A stretch of DNA of 64,000 nt from a virus: the IMG/VR virus record IMGVR_UViG_3300033146_005950, positions 1 to 64,000 of that record; one strand, 5' to 3'. The notes below the pieces were generated by a model. It was given only the letters and a program-made list of their open reading frames with translations, was not told the DNA's origin and did not search any database. Below are positions 1 through 7,737 of the stretch, piece by piece. Position 1 is the stretch's first letter; each line of letters begins with the position of its first letter. The position numbers and the translations under genes were made by a program.

Positions 1-82
1 TATTGCACCCCGGAAATTTACAAGTCTTTTCTTTTGTAACCATATAGCCGTTACCACGCTTTGCTAATTGAATTCCGCCCAT
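1..82 (-). CDS. partial small Cys-containing protein (N-terminus only)
   Basis: The first 27 codons of a gene run off the left edge of the window. The ATG at 80-82 follows a perfect AGGAGG at 87-92, so the start is well supported. The visible peptide contains a C-x4-C pair (CKFPGC) that could begin a zinc-binding site, but too little is present to name it. Confidence 0.55.
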   Translation of the reverse strand, partial: MGGIQLAKRGNGYMVTKEKTCKFPGCN

Positions 83-104
83 TCTTCCTCCTAAAAAAAT
101 ATTT

Positions 105-112
105 TATTTATA
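105..112 (-). promoter_or_regulatory. late-promoter-like TATAAATA box
   Basis: The minus strand reads TATAAATA, the exact T4 late promoter octamer, about 23 bp upstream of the gene starting at 82. It resembles the AAATAAATA boxes found before structural genes elsewhere in the window. A single match in AT-rich DNA is weak evidence on its own. Confidence 0.35.
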
Positions 113-212
113 ATAACTAATTTATAGTTCGTTTATTTACTATACTCAATTCAAAATCAAGAACTTTCTCACAAAGAGACTGTTGAACATCATCCACAAA
201 AAGGCAAAGTTT

Positions 213-560
213 TTATTTTATTTTTGATAATTCAATATAGTTTGTATGTAACGTAGCTGAGTACTCAGGATAATACTTAAGTAATATATCAGAAAATAAC
301 TCAATACTACTATTCAAATTTTTATTAGTAGTAGTGTCCTTTTCAATAAGTAATTCTAAATTAATAACTAATTTATCACGAAGAATAGCGTCTTCAATCA
401 ACTGTAAAATTAATAAAGTAGTCTTTCCTACACCCCGGAATTTGCATAATTTCATTAGCTGATATTCATTTAATTTGAACCCTCTAGCACTGACACTATT
501 TACAAAATTTATTAAAGAATCATCATTACTTCTTAGTATTAGCTTTTCATAATCAAACAT
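213..560 (-). CDS. hypothetical protein with helix-hairpin-helix-like segment
   Basis: This 115-residue protein starts at the ATG at 560, which has AGGAGAC just upstream; an in-frame TTG further upstream lacks such a site. Residues around 40-65 (LCKFRGVGKTTLLIL) resemble a helix-hairpin-helix of the RNA polymerase alpha-CTD type, or less likely a shortened P-loop. I do not recognise the family. The same frame stays open beyond the TAA at 213-215 down to a TAG at 117-119, and the extra peptide looks protein-like, so the gene may be truncated by a nonsense mutation. Confidence 0.5.
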   Translation of the reverse strand: MFDYEKLILRSNDDSLINFVNSVSARGFKLNEYQLMKLCKFRGVGKTTLLILQLIEDAILRDKLVINLELLIEKDTTTNKNLNSSIELFSDILLKYYPEYSATLHTNYIELSKIK

Positions 561-622
561 AAAGTCTCCTATCAAAATAATTTTTTAAGTAACTTGTAAT
601 TTATTTTCATTTCTATTCTCCT

Positions 623-874
623 TTAATTATGTACATAAAACTCATCAATCTTAACATTATTTTTGTACACTACCAAACTATTTACTAATATAAATTTATT
701 ACATATTATATCACCATTAATATCATATCCGGTGGGTTGATATTTTACAGCATCCATATTTTTTTCTTCACACTTCCAAATTCCTTGAAACGGAATGTTT
801 CTCCATTTACCACCGTATTTATCTTCAAGCTGCTTCGTTATTGGTTTTCTTCTGGCAACTTGTATTCTTTTCAT
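623..874 (-). CDS. hypothetical protein, 83 aa
   Basis: The most likely start is the ATG at 872-874, one base after the TAG stop of the upstream repeat-protein gene, which suggests translational coupling. An in-frame GTG lies 9 bases upstream. The N-terminus is basic (MKRIQVARRKPITK) and the rest is mixed, with a C-terminal beta-rich stretch. No family was recognised. It is the last gene of a small operon with the two YD-like repeat proteins. Confidence 0.5.
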   Translation of the reverse strand: MKRIQVARRKPITKQLEDKYGGKWRNIPFQGIWKCEEKNMDAVKYQPTGYDINGDIICNKFILVNSLVVYKNNVKIDEFYVHN

Positions 875-875
875 A

Positions 876-1436
876 CTACCCACTCACTTCAAATTCTACT
901 GTAAAATTATATTTGGGAACTCCGTCTGAAGTTTCAACTTTTATAAGATTAGCATTTTCATCATAAGTATTTTCTTCCCAATAACCATTAGAATTTTCAA
1001 GACGATTTATTAAACCTTTTTCATTATAAATAGTTTCTTCCCAAAAATCATCAGAATTTTCATAACGAATTAAAAGACCTTTTTCGTTATATTTACGTAT
1101 CTCCCAAAAATCATTTGAGTTGTAAGTTTTTTCATACCAAAAATCATTAGAGTCCTCATAACGAATTACTAAACCATCTTCATTGTAAGTTTTTTCATAC
1201 CAAAAATCATCAGACTTTTCATATCTAACTATACAGTTTTTAGGTTTAATCTTTCCAACAAACCATTTTACATCTTCTGAATCATATGAATCATCTGAAT
1301 CATCTGAATCATCGCCCTTAAAAATTATTTTTGAAACATCATTAGGTACTTTAATTTCTCCAAAAGTATTGATAAACTTATTAATAGTATTTTTATCAGC
1401 ATCTAATTTTTTAAGTAACTTGTAATTTATTTTCAT
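876..1436 (-). CDS. YD-like repeat protein (short paralogue)
   Basis: The protein of 186 residues has an N-terminal domain beginning MKINYKLLKKLD, an acidic DDSDDSDDS tract near residue 45, and then about five tandem units of roughly 20 residues of the form YNEKGLLIRYENSDDFWEE. The spacing and the Y-x3-G-x-L-I core recall RHS/YD repeats, so an extended beta structure is likely. It overlaps the stop of the upstream paralogue by 4 bases (ATGA) and its ribosome binding site lies inside that gene. The two genes are clearly paralogues; this one has fewer repeats. The function is unknown. Confidence 0.7.
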   Translation of the reverse strand: MKINYKLLKKLDADKNTINKFINTFGEIKVPNDVSKIIFKGDDSDDSDDSYDSEDVKWFVGKIKPKNCIVRYEKSDDFWYEKTYNEDGLVIRYEDSNDFWYEKTYNSNDFWEIRKYNEKGLLIRYENSDDFWEETIYNEKGLINRLENSNGYWEENTYDENANLIKVETSDGVPKYNFTVEFEVSG

Positions 1437-2380
1437 TTTGATAACTCCCTTTCAAATTCTACTGTAAAATCATATTTTGGAACTCCATCTGAAGTTTCAA
1501 CTTTTATAAGATTACCTTTTTCATCATAAGTGTTTTCATTCCAATAACCATTTGAATTTTCAACTTTTATAAGATTAGCATTTTCATCATAAGTGTTTTC
1601 TTTCCAATAATTATTAGAGTTTTTGTGACGAATTAATAAACCATCTTCATTATAAGTTTTTTCGTACCAATAATTATCAGAGTCCTCATAACGAATTAAT
1701 AAACCTTTTTCGTTATAAGTATATTCTGCCCAATAACCATTTGAAGTTTCAACTTTTATAAGATTACCTTTTTCATCATAAGTGTTTTCTTTCCAATAAC
1801 CATACGATTTTACAAAACGAGTTAATAAACCATTTTCATCATAAGCATATTTTTTCCAAAAACCATCAGAGCCCTCATAACGAATTAATAATCCTTTTTC
1901 GTTATAAACATTTTCATACCAATACTCATTTGAATTTTCAAAACGAATTAATAAACCATTTTCATCATAAGCATATTTTTTCCAATAATCATTAGAGTTT
2001 TTGTGATTAATTAATAAACCGTCTTCATTATAAGTTTTTTCGTACCAAAAACCATTAGAGTCCTCAAAACGAATTAATAAACCTTTTTCATTATAAGTTT
2101 TATCTTCCCAATAATTATCAGAATCTTCATACCGAATTAATAAACCTTTTTCATTATAAGTATTTTCACGCCAATAATTATTATAATCTTCATACCTAAC
2201 TATACAATTTTTAGGTTTAATTTTTCCAAAAATCCATTCTGCATCATCTAAATCGCGGCCCTTAAAAATTATTTTTGAAACATTATTAGGAATTTCAATT
2301 TCTCCAAAAGTATTGACAAACTTATGTATTATACCTTCATCGGTATCTAATTTTTTAAGTAACTTGTAATTTATTTCCAT
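1433..2380 (-). CDS. YD-like repeat protein (long paralogue)
   Basis: The start is taken as the ATG at 2378-2380 (MEINYKLLKK), preceded by AAAGGGG; an in-frame ATG 51 bases upstream lies inside the duplicated promoter cassette. The protein has about 315 residues. After a short N-terminal domain shared with the downstream paralogue it consists of about eleven tandem units of 20-21 residues with a consensus like YNEKGLLIRYEDSDGYW, and it ends in the same DGVPKYDFTVEFE tail as the paralogue. Such YD/RHS-like repeats form beta structures in other proteins, but the role in this phage is unknown. Repeat number probably changes by recombination. Confidence 0.7.
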   Translation of the reverse strand: MEINYKLLKKLDTDEGIIHKFVNTFGEIEIPNNVSKIIFKGRDLDDAEWIFGKIKPKNCIVRYEDYNNYWRENTYNEKGLLIRYEDSDNYWEDKTYNEKGLLIRFEDSNGFWYEKTYNEDGLLINHKNSNDYWKKYAYDENGLLIRFENSNEYWYENVYNEKGLLIRYEGSDGFWKKYAYDENGLLTRFVKSYGYWKENTYDEKGNLIKVETSNGYWAEYTYNEKGLLIRYEDSDNYWYEKTYNEDGLLIRHKNSNNYWKENTYDENANLIKVENSNGYWNENTYDEKGNLIKVETSDGVPKYDFTVEFERELSK

Positions 2381-2384
2381 TTTG

Positions 2385-2553
2385 ATAACCCCTTTGTTTT
2401 GTTGTTTTGTTATATTAATAATATACAACAAATATTGAGTTAAATATGCTTTTTTATAAAGAAAAAGTGTAACTTATTAAAAATCAATAAGTTACAAAAT
2501 GAAATTTTTTGTTTTATTTTTGTGTTTTTTATATCTTATTAAAAATCAATAAG
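2385..2553 (-). promoter_or_regulatory. repeated upstream cassette, copy 1 (terminator + promoter-like)
   Basis: On the minus strand this stretch carries a perfect hairpin (GTAACTTATT / AATAAGTTAC, 2469-2495), followed by a T-rich run, then TTTAACT and TATATTATTAATATA, a plausible -35/-10 pair, and then repeated TTTTG-type A-rich leader sequence before the ribosome binding site. Nearly the same sequence occurs at 23470-23640 and 43590-43772. A second smaller hairpin with the same arms lies at 2535-2553 next to the stop of the upstream gene. It probably ends upstream transcription and starts a new, possibly early, transcript. Confidence 0.6.
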
Positions 2554-3126
2554 TTACAAACGAATATTAGTTAAATCTGCAAATTTAGGTAGTTTTATCA
2601 TATTTTCACAGAAATAATGCCACTCTAATAATTTGTGATTTTTTCTTTGCTGTAATGCTGTTTTTAATTGTAAATAATTAGTGGAGATTCTCATTCCTAA
2701 TTCAAAACCCATTGGAGTATTTGCGATAATTTGTTGAAATAATAATTTTTTGTTAGTTTTGTCATTTTCTGAATTATATTGCTTAATTAATTTTTCAACA
2801 ATTTCAATAATTTCAGGCAATACAAAATTATTACATTGTTTTGTAATATCCATATTTAAAATTTTATGCATTTTTGATTGGCTGCTGACAATATCAAAAT
2901 ATGAATATCTCATAAATTGAATTAAAAAGTAATGAGGCGCAACCAAATCAAATGAAACTCTAATTCCCTTTAAAAAATTGTCGTGTCCGCTGCCAGATTT
3001 AACCGAGCCTAGTTTTTTGCCTCTTTCAATACTTGCTTTTGTTTCGTCCATTTCAATTGACATAGGATAACCGCTTGCGGTTAACGATTCTTCTAAATCA
3101 TAAACTTTTATATTTTTAATTTCCAA
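2554..3126 (-). CDS. ThyX-like protein (possible flavin-dependent thymidylate synthase relative)
   Basis: This 190-residue protein appears to use a TTG start at 3126 with AAGGA about 10 bases upstream. The layout resembles ThyX: an N-terminal strand, a segment FDLVAPHYFLIQFMRYSYFD (about 60-80) followed by SSQSKMH, and a C-terminal segment (TNYLQLKTALQQRKNHKLLEW, around 150-172) like the ThyX region with an Arg-rich helix. The canonical RHRxxSxNExSxR signature is not intact, so activity is uncertain. It lies directly downstream of the split ribonucleotide reductase genes, which fits nucleotide metabolism. It could instead be an unrelated conserved phage protein. Confidence 0.45.
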   Translation of the reverse strand: MEIKNIKVYDLEESLTASGYPMSIEMDETKASIERGKKLGSVKSGSGHDNFLKGIRVSFDLVAPHYFLIQFMRYSYFDIVSSQSKMHKILNMDITKQCNNFVLPEIIEIVEKLIKQYNSENDKTNKKLLFQQIIANTPMGFELGMRISTNYLQLKTALQQRKNHKLLEWHYFCENMIKLPKFADLTNIRL

Positions 3127-3154
3127 TTTTTTATCATCCTTTTTATAATTTCAT

Positions 3155-3196
3155 AAAATAGATCTGCGGGGGCTAAAATAACCCCCATTCTATTTT
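3155..3196 (-). terminator. intrinsic terminator after nrdJ-C
   Basis: A two-part stem (AAAATAGA / TCTATTTT outside, GGGGGTTA / TAGCCCCC inside) closes immediately at the stop codon of the nrdJ C-terminal gene and is followed by an AT-rich run on the minus strand. Confidence 0.6.
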
Positions 3197-4341
3197 TAAC
3201 TACATTTACTATACCCACAACTCTTACAGCTTATACAGCCAGATTCATAAACCATTCTGTCACCGCAATCTGGGCATTTTTCAGTACTCTCTGCGTGTTC
3301 TTTAATATATTTTTTAAGAGTTCTTGCAATACTTTTATGAAATGCTGTTAAATAATTTCCCTTTAATAATTGTTCTACAATAAATTGAAGCGGAACAAAG
3401 TGTCTCATATTTAAACTAATCTGACGGCTTAATGCTTCAACTTCAGGAATAGAATGTGAACCGCCAACACGGTATTCATTATTGCCTGCAATTAAAATAT
3501 ATTCGCCTTTGTTCTTTTTCTTTAATTTACCAAATTTAACTGATTTTGGTATAAAAATATCTCCTTCAGAATTATAGTTCTCACCAGTAAAAACCTCATA
3601 AGGTTCATTATCAACCAAACCAATTATAACATAATATTGTTTTTTATTGACAGAAGTGATATTTACTTCACAATCAATTTTAACAGGTCTTTTTGGCGCA
3701 GCTCTATTTGCAGTTTCATTTTTTTCGCTTTCTTTATTTTCAGTTGTTAAAATACCGTCTCTTGAGCCGTCTCGATAAACAGTTACTCCAATGATACCTT
3801 GTTTATATGCTTCAATATAAACATCTGAAACTTTTTCTTTTGAAATATCTTTAGGTAGATTAATTGTTTTTGAAATTGAAAGACTTGTGTTTTTTGCCGC
3901 TCTGCCAAGCGCATTTAAATGTTCCATTGGTGTTAAATCAGTTGCAGTAATAAAAATAGATTTGTCTTCTTTTGTTAAAATTTTACATTTTTGACAAGAG
4001 CCTCCATTTTTTGAAACACTTTCTAATATTTCAGTTTTATTATTTGGGTAATGTTTATTTATATAATCTTCGAATACGCTATCTGTAATATAAACGACTT
4101 CATATTCACTGTTTGTTTTTTCGATTTTACGACTATAAGCTAATGCAAATACAGGTTCTATACCAGAACTTGTGTCTGCGATGTAAGAAATTGTATTATG
4201 CGAAACAATGCCATTATCTAATTTATAATGATGAACATCTTCAACTTCAATATCAAAAGTATGCTTAATTGATTTATCAAGTTTAGAAACTTTTGATACT
4301 TTATAATCGTCAAGATTTATTTTTCCTTTAAATTTTTCCAC
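3196..4341 (-). CDS. nrdJ: split intein C-part + class II ribonucleotide reductase C-terminal half
   Basis: The gene starts with GTG at 4339-4341 behind AAAGGGG. Residues 1-49 are an intein C-terminal fragment: the block F/G sequence VEDVHHYKLDNG is followed by IVSHN, with the terminal His-Asn. Residue 50 is Thr, the +1 nucleophile, and the extein then reads TISYIADTSSGIEPVFA, the typical NrdJ segment that follows LAPTG in the partner gene. Residues 50-381 complete the reductase barrel and end in four Cys pairs (CPDC...CISC..C...C) typical of class II enzymes. Trans-splicing with the product of the upstream gene should give one reductase that makes deoxynucleotides using adenosylcobalamin. 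The class II assignment comes from family knowledge and the lack of an NrdB-like gene nearby. Confidence 0.9.
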   Translation of the reverse strand: MEKFKGKINLDDYKVSKVSKLDKSIKHTFDIEVEDVHHYKLDNGIVSHNTISYIADTSSGIEPVFALAYSRKIEKTNSEYEVVYITDSVFEDYINKHYPNNKTEILESVSKNGGSCQKCKILTKEDKSIFITATDLTPMEHLNALGRAAKNTSLSISKTINLPKDISKEKVSDVYIEAYKQGIIGVTVYRDGSRDGILTTENKESEKNETANRAAPKRPVKIDCEVNITSVNKKQYYVIIGLVDNEPYEVFTGENYNSEGDIFIPKSVKFGKLKKKNKGEYILIAGNNEYRVGGSHSIPEVEALSRQISLNMRHFVPLQFIVEQLLKGNYLTAFHKSIARTLKKYIKEHAESTEKCPDCGDRMVYESGCISCKSCGYSKCS

Positions 4342-4421
4342 TATATATCCCCTTTATTTTATTAATTTTATTGTTTCGCCAAATAATCTTTAGATCACAA
4401 TTTAATTTCTTTTTCATCATA

Positions 4422-6035
4422 CTACTTTTCAATAAGTATTTCGTCGCCAATTTTGATTTCATCTAACCGTTTCCAATATAGTTCTCCATCAACCTTAACA
4501 ATTATTTTATGATTTTCAGTTGCATTAATTCCCTGGCCATCTTCAGTCTGCAATTTGATAATCGGTTTTAAACCGTTTGCATATAATTTTAATATTCTGT
4601 GCAAACCATCTGTTGTCTCAACATTTGTCTCAACAATAGGTTCAAACCAAGTATCTTCATTAATTTTATTTAAATCATCAATTCCATTTAATTTGAAAAT
4701 ATCTTCAATACTCAAAACACCCCTATCAGTTTTAATATTTGTAGATTTTACAACGCATCCTGTAGGAGCTAAACTTGTTGAAGATGAATTCCTTATCCCA
4801 TATTTTTTAATTAAAGGAACTAAAGTATTTTTATAATATGAATTTTCATTAAATCTTTTATTTGCAAGTAAAAATGTTTTTTCATCATAAGAGGGATAAG
4901 GGCCTTCTTTTATTGCTAAATCAATTGAAGTCTTCATTGAAATTAAAGTTAAGTTTGTAGTAATATCTTCAATAAACTTTAACCCTTCTTCAGAATTATA
5001 AGGAATTCCTAATTTGAACAAAGCGTGAGCAAGACCCATATATCCTAAGCCGATTGGTCTTGTATTTTTTGTAGTTTCATCAATTATTTCAAGTGGAAAA
5101 TTATTTATATCTATTATTGAATTTAAAAATTTAGTTGCGGTCTCAACTGCTTCTGCGAATTTTCCATATTCAAATTTAGAGTTCTTTACAAACTTACTTA
5201 AATCAATTGAACCTAAATTACAAGACGCGTAAGGAATGTTTGTAAATTCTGAGCAAGGATTACTAAGCACTGTTTTATTTACATTAGTAACTGTGCATTG
5301 TCTTGTTGCAATATCAGAATTAAAAATACCAGGTTCAGCCGAAAACCAAGCTGACTCAATTATAGTGTCCCAAAGTTTTTTATATGTATAAGTTTTACCA
5401 TTTTCATCAATTAAAACGTTTTCTTTTCCATCAACAACATTTATAGTTTTAAATATTTTATCAGGAGTTTTCTCTAAAGTCTGATAAAATTTATCAGGAA
5501 CTCTTACAGAAAAATTTAATCGATTAAATTTATTAATATCTTTTTTAGCATTTATAAATTTTAATATATCAGGATGGTAAATATTTAACATTGCCATACC
5601 GGCGCCTCTTCTTGCACCGCCCTGTTGAACTCCATCTAAAACGGAATTTATAATGCCAATAAAACTAAGCGGCCCGCCTGACGATTTACCATTACTTTTT
5701 ACTAATTCAGAGGAAGCTCTAATATCGTCCCAACTATAACCAACTCCGCCTGCCATTTTTGTTACGATCGCTGCTTCTTTAGCTGAGTTCATTATATTAT
5801 CAATTGAATCTTTAATATCCATTGTGAAACAACTGCTTAAAGTACCTATTCGCTCACCATTTGTATTTGCGTTCATTAAAGTTGGTGAAGAAGGAATAAA
5901 TTTCTTTTCCTTAATTAAGTCTTTTATTTCAGGATAAATTTTAGAAACTCTTTCAACAATATCTTCCCATTTAGTTTCGTTCTTTAAAAAATATCGTTCC
6001 TTAAGTAATTTATTAATTTGTTTCTTTGTTGGCAT
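4422..6035 (-). CDS. nrdJ: class II ribonucleotide reductase N-terminal half + split intein N-part
   Basis: The start is the ATG at 6033-6035 (MPTKKQINK), 9 bases after GAGGAG; an upstream in-frame TTG is unlikely. Residues 1-426 are the reductase N-terminal part: PSSPTLMN near 48, the SCF Cys near 69, GGVGYS near 96, and NPCSE near 259. The extein stops at LAPTG and residues 427-537 are an intein N-part: Cys427 starts block A (CVVKSTN...), and block B contains ATENHKI with the T-x-x-H pair. There is no endonuclease domain, and the gene ends where the C-part gene begins about 80 bp further on. This is a native split intein; the ligated junction would read LAPTG-TISYI. Confidence 0.9.
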   Translation of the reverse strand: MPTKKQINKLLKERYFLKNETKWEDIVERVSKIYPEIKDLIKEKKFIPSSPTLMNANTNGERIGTLSSCFTMDIKDSIDNIMNSAKEAAIVTKMAGGVGYSWDDIRASSELVKSNGKSSGGPLSFIGIINSVLDGVQQGGARRGAGMAMLNIYHPDILKFINAKKDINKFNRLNFSVRVPDKFYQTLEKTPDKIFKTINVVDGKENVLIDENGKTYTYKKLWDTIIESAWFSAEPGIFNSDIATRQCTVTNVNKTVLSNPCSEFTNIPYASCNLGSIDLSKFVKNSKFEYGKFAEAVETATKFLNSIIDINNFPLEIIDETTKNTRPIGLGYMGLAHALFKLGIPYNSEEGLKFIEDITTNLTLISMKTSIDLAIKEGPYPSYDEKTFLLANKRFNENSYYKNTLVPLIKKYGIRNSSSTSLAPTGCVVKSTNIKTDRGVLSIEDIFKLNGIDDLNKINEDTWFEPIVETNVETTDGLHRILKLYANGLKPIIKLQTEDGQGINATENHKIIVKVDGELYWKRLDEIKIGDEILIEK

Positions 6036-6183
6036 TTTTGTTATTCTCCTCTTCTTCAACTAAATCTTCAAAAATAGTTGTTTTTATATCAGTTTTATAA
6101 TCTCCAGTAAAATTTGGGAAAAACTCAAACAGCATACCCATATCATTTAGTTTTTTGTACTGTTCTTCTGTCATTTTTATCAT
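6013..6183 (-). CDS. small acidic protein, 56 aa
   Basis: An open frame from the ATG at 6181-6183 (a second ATG follows three codons later) to a TAA at 6013-6015 overlaps the nrdJ-N start by 23 bases. The AAGGTG sequence upstream is a reasonable ribosome binding site. The peptide begins MIKMTEEQYKKLNDMGMLFE and is rich in acidic residues at its C-terminal side (LVEEEENN). The overlap suggests coupling with nrdJ. The function is unknown. Confidence 0.5.
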   Translation of the reverse strand: MIKMTEEQYKKLNDMGMLFEFFPNFTGDYKTDIKTTIFEDLVEEEENNKNANKETN

Positions 6184-6228
6184 AAGTCAGCACCTTAGTA
6201 AAAATTATTATTTTGATTTATTTTTTTA

Positions 6229-6456
6229 TTATACAGTCTCATTTTTCATTCCAATATAAATTAAAAGCAATGCGCTAAAAATAAATGTAAATACTCCAAA
6301 AAGAGCATAAGAAATAAGTGCTCTTGTTGAACCAAATTCTATATATTTTAACTCTTCTGCATCATATCTGATTAGCATCACTAATGCAACTGACGACCCA
6401 GATAATAAACCAATCATAAGCCACAAAAATATTACTGCCGTTACTTCTAATAACAT
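6229..6456 (-). CDS. small membrane protein with two transmembrane helices
   Basis: The 75-residue protein has two hydrophobic segments, about residues 5-28 and 44-68, separated by a charged loop (RYDAEELKYIEFGSTR). This topology is common among phage membrane proteins of unknown role and is compatible with, but not proof of, a holin-like function. It lies between the nucleotide-metabolism genes and the clamp-loader operon. Confidence 0.6.
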   Translation of the reverse strand: MLLEVTAVIFLWLMIGLLSGSSVALVMLIRYDAEELKYIEFGSTRALISYALFGVFTFIFSALLLIYIGMKNETV

Positions 6457-6539
6457 TTTATAATTTACATTTCATATTAAATTGGAGTGCAACACCATTT
6501 TTAAAAAATGTAACACCCCAAAAAAAAATTATTTTCAAA

Positions 6540-6695
6540 TTACTTCCCGCGTCTTGCAGGTCTTCCTGCGGGCTTTCCCAAACCGGGTGCGCGCCCTAAT
6601 CCCGGCGCTCTTCTATTACCTGGTCCGGCATTACCGCCGTTTCTTCCGGTTTTTGGGTCTTGCCCCCTTGACCCTGTTTTATCTCCCCTTGGCAT
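6540..6695 (-). CDS. Gly/Arg/Pro-rich small protein, DUF5320-like N-terminus
   Basis: The start at 6695 is fixed by AAGGAGGTGAG just upstream. The 51-residue product (MPRGDKTGSRGQDPKTG...) begins like DUF5320 proteins (MPxGDxTGPxGxGPxTGR) and continues in Gly-Pro-Arg-rich low-complexity sequence with a repeated RAPGLG. Its base composition is visibly GC-richer than the surrounding genes, which suggests recent acquisition or selection on the peptide. It should be very basic and probably disordered. The function is unknown. Confidence 0.6.
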   Translation of the reverse strand: MPRGDKTGSRGQDPKTGRNGGNAGPGNRRAPGLGRAPGLGKPAGRPARRGK

Positions 6696-6737
6696 ATTTC
6701 TCACCTCCTTTCTTTTGTTTTTTATATACAAATTATT

Positions 6738-7673
6738 TTAAAGCAAACTTATTAATTCCATTATACAAGCAGCTAAATTTATTTCAGCATCAATCACGAC
6801 AGAGTGTCTTTGCATATAATCTGCGATCGTAATTAATGAATTTGCATAAGCAGATTTTGGAATTATTGGCAAATAGTTATCATACAATAATCTATAAACA
6901 TCATCAATATTTACTCCATTTTCAATAATATATTTTCTTGCTGCATTAAAATTTTTGTTTAATATTAATTGATAAAAAGAGTCGTCTAATTTTGAATAAT
7001 TTAATATTCCTTTATTTATAATGCCTGCGTTTTGATTTGCATACATTTGTAGCAAGCCATACATTTTTCTAATATCAGGAATATTTTTGATTACAAAATT
7101 AATAATTGTGTCTTTATCATAATCAACATTTTCAGCTTTTAATATTTGGGTAATTTTCTTTGCGGTGCCCATTATCATTTCTTCTCTAATTTTTTTATTT
7201 GAAAAATTAAAATCAAATAATTGGCTTCTTGATTTAATTGCGTTTAATATTTTAGTCTCTCTATTTGCTGTAAATATAAATCTACAATTATCTGAGTACT
7301 CTTCCATAAAGCTTCTCATTGCGTCCATTAAATCAGGTGTTCCGCCATCAAACTCATCTAAAATTATTATTTTATGTTTGCATTTATAATCAGTAAGAAA
7401 AGATTTTGTTGTTGCAAATTTAGTTAGGGTATCTCTTAATGTTGCAATTCCTCTATCTACAGACGCGTTCACAAATAAATATTCTGCTTTTAATTCATTC
7501 ACTAAAACTTTTGCTAAAGTTGATTTACCAGAGCCTGAATGAGCTGATGTAAATATTAAGTTTGGAATTTGTTCATCTTTAATATAAGACTTGAAAGTGT
7601 CTTTATATTTTTTAGGTAAAATCATTTCATCTAATGATTTTGGTTTATATTCATCTTGCCATATAAAACTCAT
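6738..7673 (-). CDS. gp44: sliding clamp loader large subunit (gp44-like AAA+ ATPase)
   Basis: This AAA+ protein of 311 residues (T4 gp44 is about 319) loads the sliding clamp at primer-template junctions. Walker A is SAHSGSGKST (about 43-52), Walker B is IIILDEFD (about 102-109), sensor 1 is TAN near 136, and an SRS motif near 149 stands where clamp loaders have the SRC motif. The C-terminal third is helical, as expected for the collar domain. The gene follows the clamp gene, as in T4, while the small subunit gp62 is encoded far away at 61.9-62.3 kb. Confidence 0.92.
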   Translation of the reverse strand: MSFIWQDEYKPKSLDEMILPKKYKDTFKSYIKDEQIPNLIFTSAHSGSGKSTLAKVLVNELKAEYLFVNASVDRGIATLRDTLTKFATTKSFLTDYKCKHKIIILDEFDGGTPDLMDAMRSFMEEYSDNCRFIFTANRETKILNAIKSRSQLFDFNFSNKKIREEMIMGTAKKITQILKAENVDYDKDTIINFVIKNIPDIRKMYGLLQMYANQNAGIINKGILNYSKLDDSFYQLILNKNFNAARKYIIENGVNIDDVYRLLYDNYLPIIPKSAYANSLITIADYMQRHSVVIDAEINLAACIMELISLL

Positions 7674-7703
7674 ATTTAATACTTTCCTTTAAAATATGTT
7701 GTT

Positions 7704-7734
7704 CGCTGCCGAGACAAATATAGTCCCGACAGCG
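7704..7734 (-). promoter_or_regulatory. GC-rich hairpin in the gp44 leader
   Basis: The minus strand forms a 12-bp stem (CGCTGTCGGGAC / GTCTCGGCAGCG, two G-U pairs) with a 7-base loop, about 30 bases upstream of the gp44 start. There is no T run after it, so a role in mRNA processing, stability or translational control is more likely than termination. Confidence 0.5.
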
Positions 7735-7737
7735 TTT

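Noticed and set aside
213-560. Walker A ATPase suggested by GVGKTT
   Set aside because: The context lacks the preceding beta strand and a Walker B motif; a helix-hairpin-helix reading fits better.
2381-2431. N-terminal extension of the long YD-repeat protein (MLYIINITKQQNKG)
   Set aside because: This stretch is part of the cassette also found upstream of two unrelated genes, and a good ribosome binding site precedes the inner ATG. The same reasoning removes the extension of the gene at 43389.
4342-4421. Homing endonuclease remnant between the nrdJ halves
   Set aside because: The 80-bp gap contains no frame resembling an endonuclease; only the ribosome binding site of the downstream gene can be seen.
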